Shown: in pieces, positions 5,698-6,291 of the stretch | Layout of the letters: each line of letters starts with the position of its first letter | How positions within the stretch are numbered: the first letter of the stretch is position 1 | Source of the DNA: Deltaproteobacteria bacterium RIFOXYD12_FULL_50_9 | GTDB taxonomy: Bacteria > Desulfobacterota > Desulfobulbia > Desulfobulbales > CALZHT01 | DNA: 6,291 bases | Assembly (NCBI GenBank): GCA_001799225.1 | Contig: MGTA01000115.1 | Span: forward strand, 1 to 6,291 | Direction: 5' to 3' | The notes under the pieces: generated by a model | Told to the model about the DNA's origin: nothing | Database searches by the model: none | Seen by the model: only the letters and a program-made list of their open reading frames with translations | Translations under genes and position numbers: made by a program

Positions 5698-6291
5698 ATG
5701 GACGATCTTGGTCGGACAACAAAAAAACCGGGCGCAGGCGCTGCTCAGCTCCTGGTTGGCACCAGCGGCTACTCCTACACCGAATGGGTGGAGGCGGGTT
5801 TTTATCCGGCTGTCACTAAATCGGCGCTGATGCTGCCGCTCTATGCCCGCATCTTTCCGGCGACCGAACTGAACTTCACCTGGTATCAGATGCCGCGGGC
5901 CGAGGCTTTGGAACGGTTGCGGCAGAACGCGCCGCCCCATTTCCGGTTTAGCGTCAAGCTGACCCGCCAGCTGACCCACGATGTCGAGGCAGGTAAATGG
6001 CAGCAGCAGGCTACCGCCTTCCGGGAGGGCGTCACCCCAATGCTGGCGACCGGGCAATTGCTGGCTGTGCTGGTGCAACTGCCCCCCGACTTTGACCGGA
6101 GCCAGGCGCACCGGCGTTATCTGGCGGAACTTCTTGATGCCCTTGCCGATCTGCCCCTGGCGGTCGAGTTCCGGCATGCCTCCTGGGCCGATGACCGGGT
6201 GTATGCCGAGCTGGAGCGGCGGCGGATCACCCTGGTCAATGTCGATACCCCGCAACTGACCGACCTTTTTCCCAACCTGACTGTCGTCACC
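5698..6291 (+). CDS. DUF72 (YecE-type) protein, partial, C-terminus off the window
   Basis: The first 198 residues are present; family members usually run about 240-300. The family signature is clear: VGTSGYSYTEW (20-30) followed by FYP, then TELNFTWYQMP (56-66), FRFSVKLTRQLTH (82-94), LLAVLVQLPPDF (121-132), AVEFRHASW (155-163) and the start of an NVDTP segment (181-185). The family has a TIM-barrel-like fold, and no reaction is firmly established for it. The ATG at 5698 has a weak GGCGGG site 7 nt upstream; a TTG at 5683 is in frame and possible. The 15-20 residues before the signature are a variable, probably disordered extension. Its position just after lexA suggests cotranscription and perhaps damage-linked expression, which is inference. 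Confidence 0.92.
   Translation, partial: MDDLGRTTKKPGAGAAQLLVGTSGYSYTEWVEAGFYPAVTKSALMLPLYARIFPATELNFTWYQMPRAEALERLRQNAPPHFRFSVKLTRQLTHDVEAGKWQQQATAFREGVTPMLATGQLLAVLVQLPPDFDRSQAHRRYLAELLDALADLPLAVEFRHASWADDRVYAELERRRITLVNVDTPQLTDLFPNLTVVT

Noticed and set aside
5626..6255. 209-codon minus-strand frame
   Set aside because: It is antisense to the DUF72 gene, which shows family signature motifs throughout. The antisense translation has none.
1..6291. CRISPR arrays, tRNA or rRNA genes, insertion sequences
   Set aside because: I found no regularly spaced repeats, cloverleaf-like sequence, rRNA stretch, transposase motif or terminal inverted repeats in the window.

Overview
The window reads as a bacterial regulatory and stress locus, probably from a Gram-negative deltaproteobacterium in the broad sense (Desulfobacterota-like). 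That placement is an inference from gene style (a sigma-54 activator with its partner kinase, a Lon-like protein carrying a receiver domain, and a small acidic protein with an AEAGE-type core). No gene in the window fixes the taxonomy.

Layout. Positions 1-1276 (minus strand, running off the left edge) encode an unusual Lon-type AAA+ protein with a complete response-regulator receiver domain spliced in just before the ATPase module, and without the usual N-terminal Lon substrate-binding domain. Upstream of it on the same strand lie a possible 12-codon leader peptide, a long imperfect hairpin (1407-1466) and a 59-residue small protein (1488-1667). The small gene is preceded by a well-spaced -24/-12 (sigma-54) promoter at 1744-1761. 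The AT-rich divergent intergenic region (1668-2006) also holds two nearly identical GTTG...CAAC palindromes, centred about 100 and 185 bp upstream of the predicted sigma-54 start site. Rightward come a membrane histidine kinase (2007-3485) and an overlapping NtrC/ZraR-type sigma-54 activator (3478-4845), ending at a clear intrinsic terminator (4926-4956). A second, separate unit follows: lexA (5045-5668) with its own promoter, then a DUF72 (YecE-type) protein (5698 to the right edge).

How it may work together. The activator, its partner kinase, upstream activator-like palindromes, a sigma-54 promoter and the small-protein/Lon-like genes form a self-contained circuit. An envelope signal sensed by the kinase would phosphorylate the activator, which would bind the palindromes and switch on the divergent small gene, and perhaps the Lon-like gene. 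The Lon-like protein's receiver is about half identical to the activator's receiver, so the same kinase could phosphorylate both and control transcription and AAA+/protease activity in parallel. This phospho-controlled Lon module is the most interesting content of the window. The lexA-DUF72 pair looks like an ordinary SOS regulator with a neighbour of unknown function and shows no evident link to the circuit.
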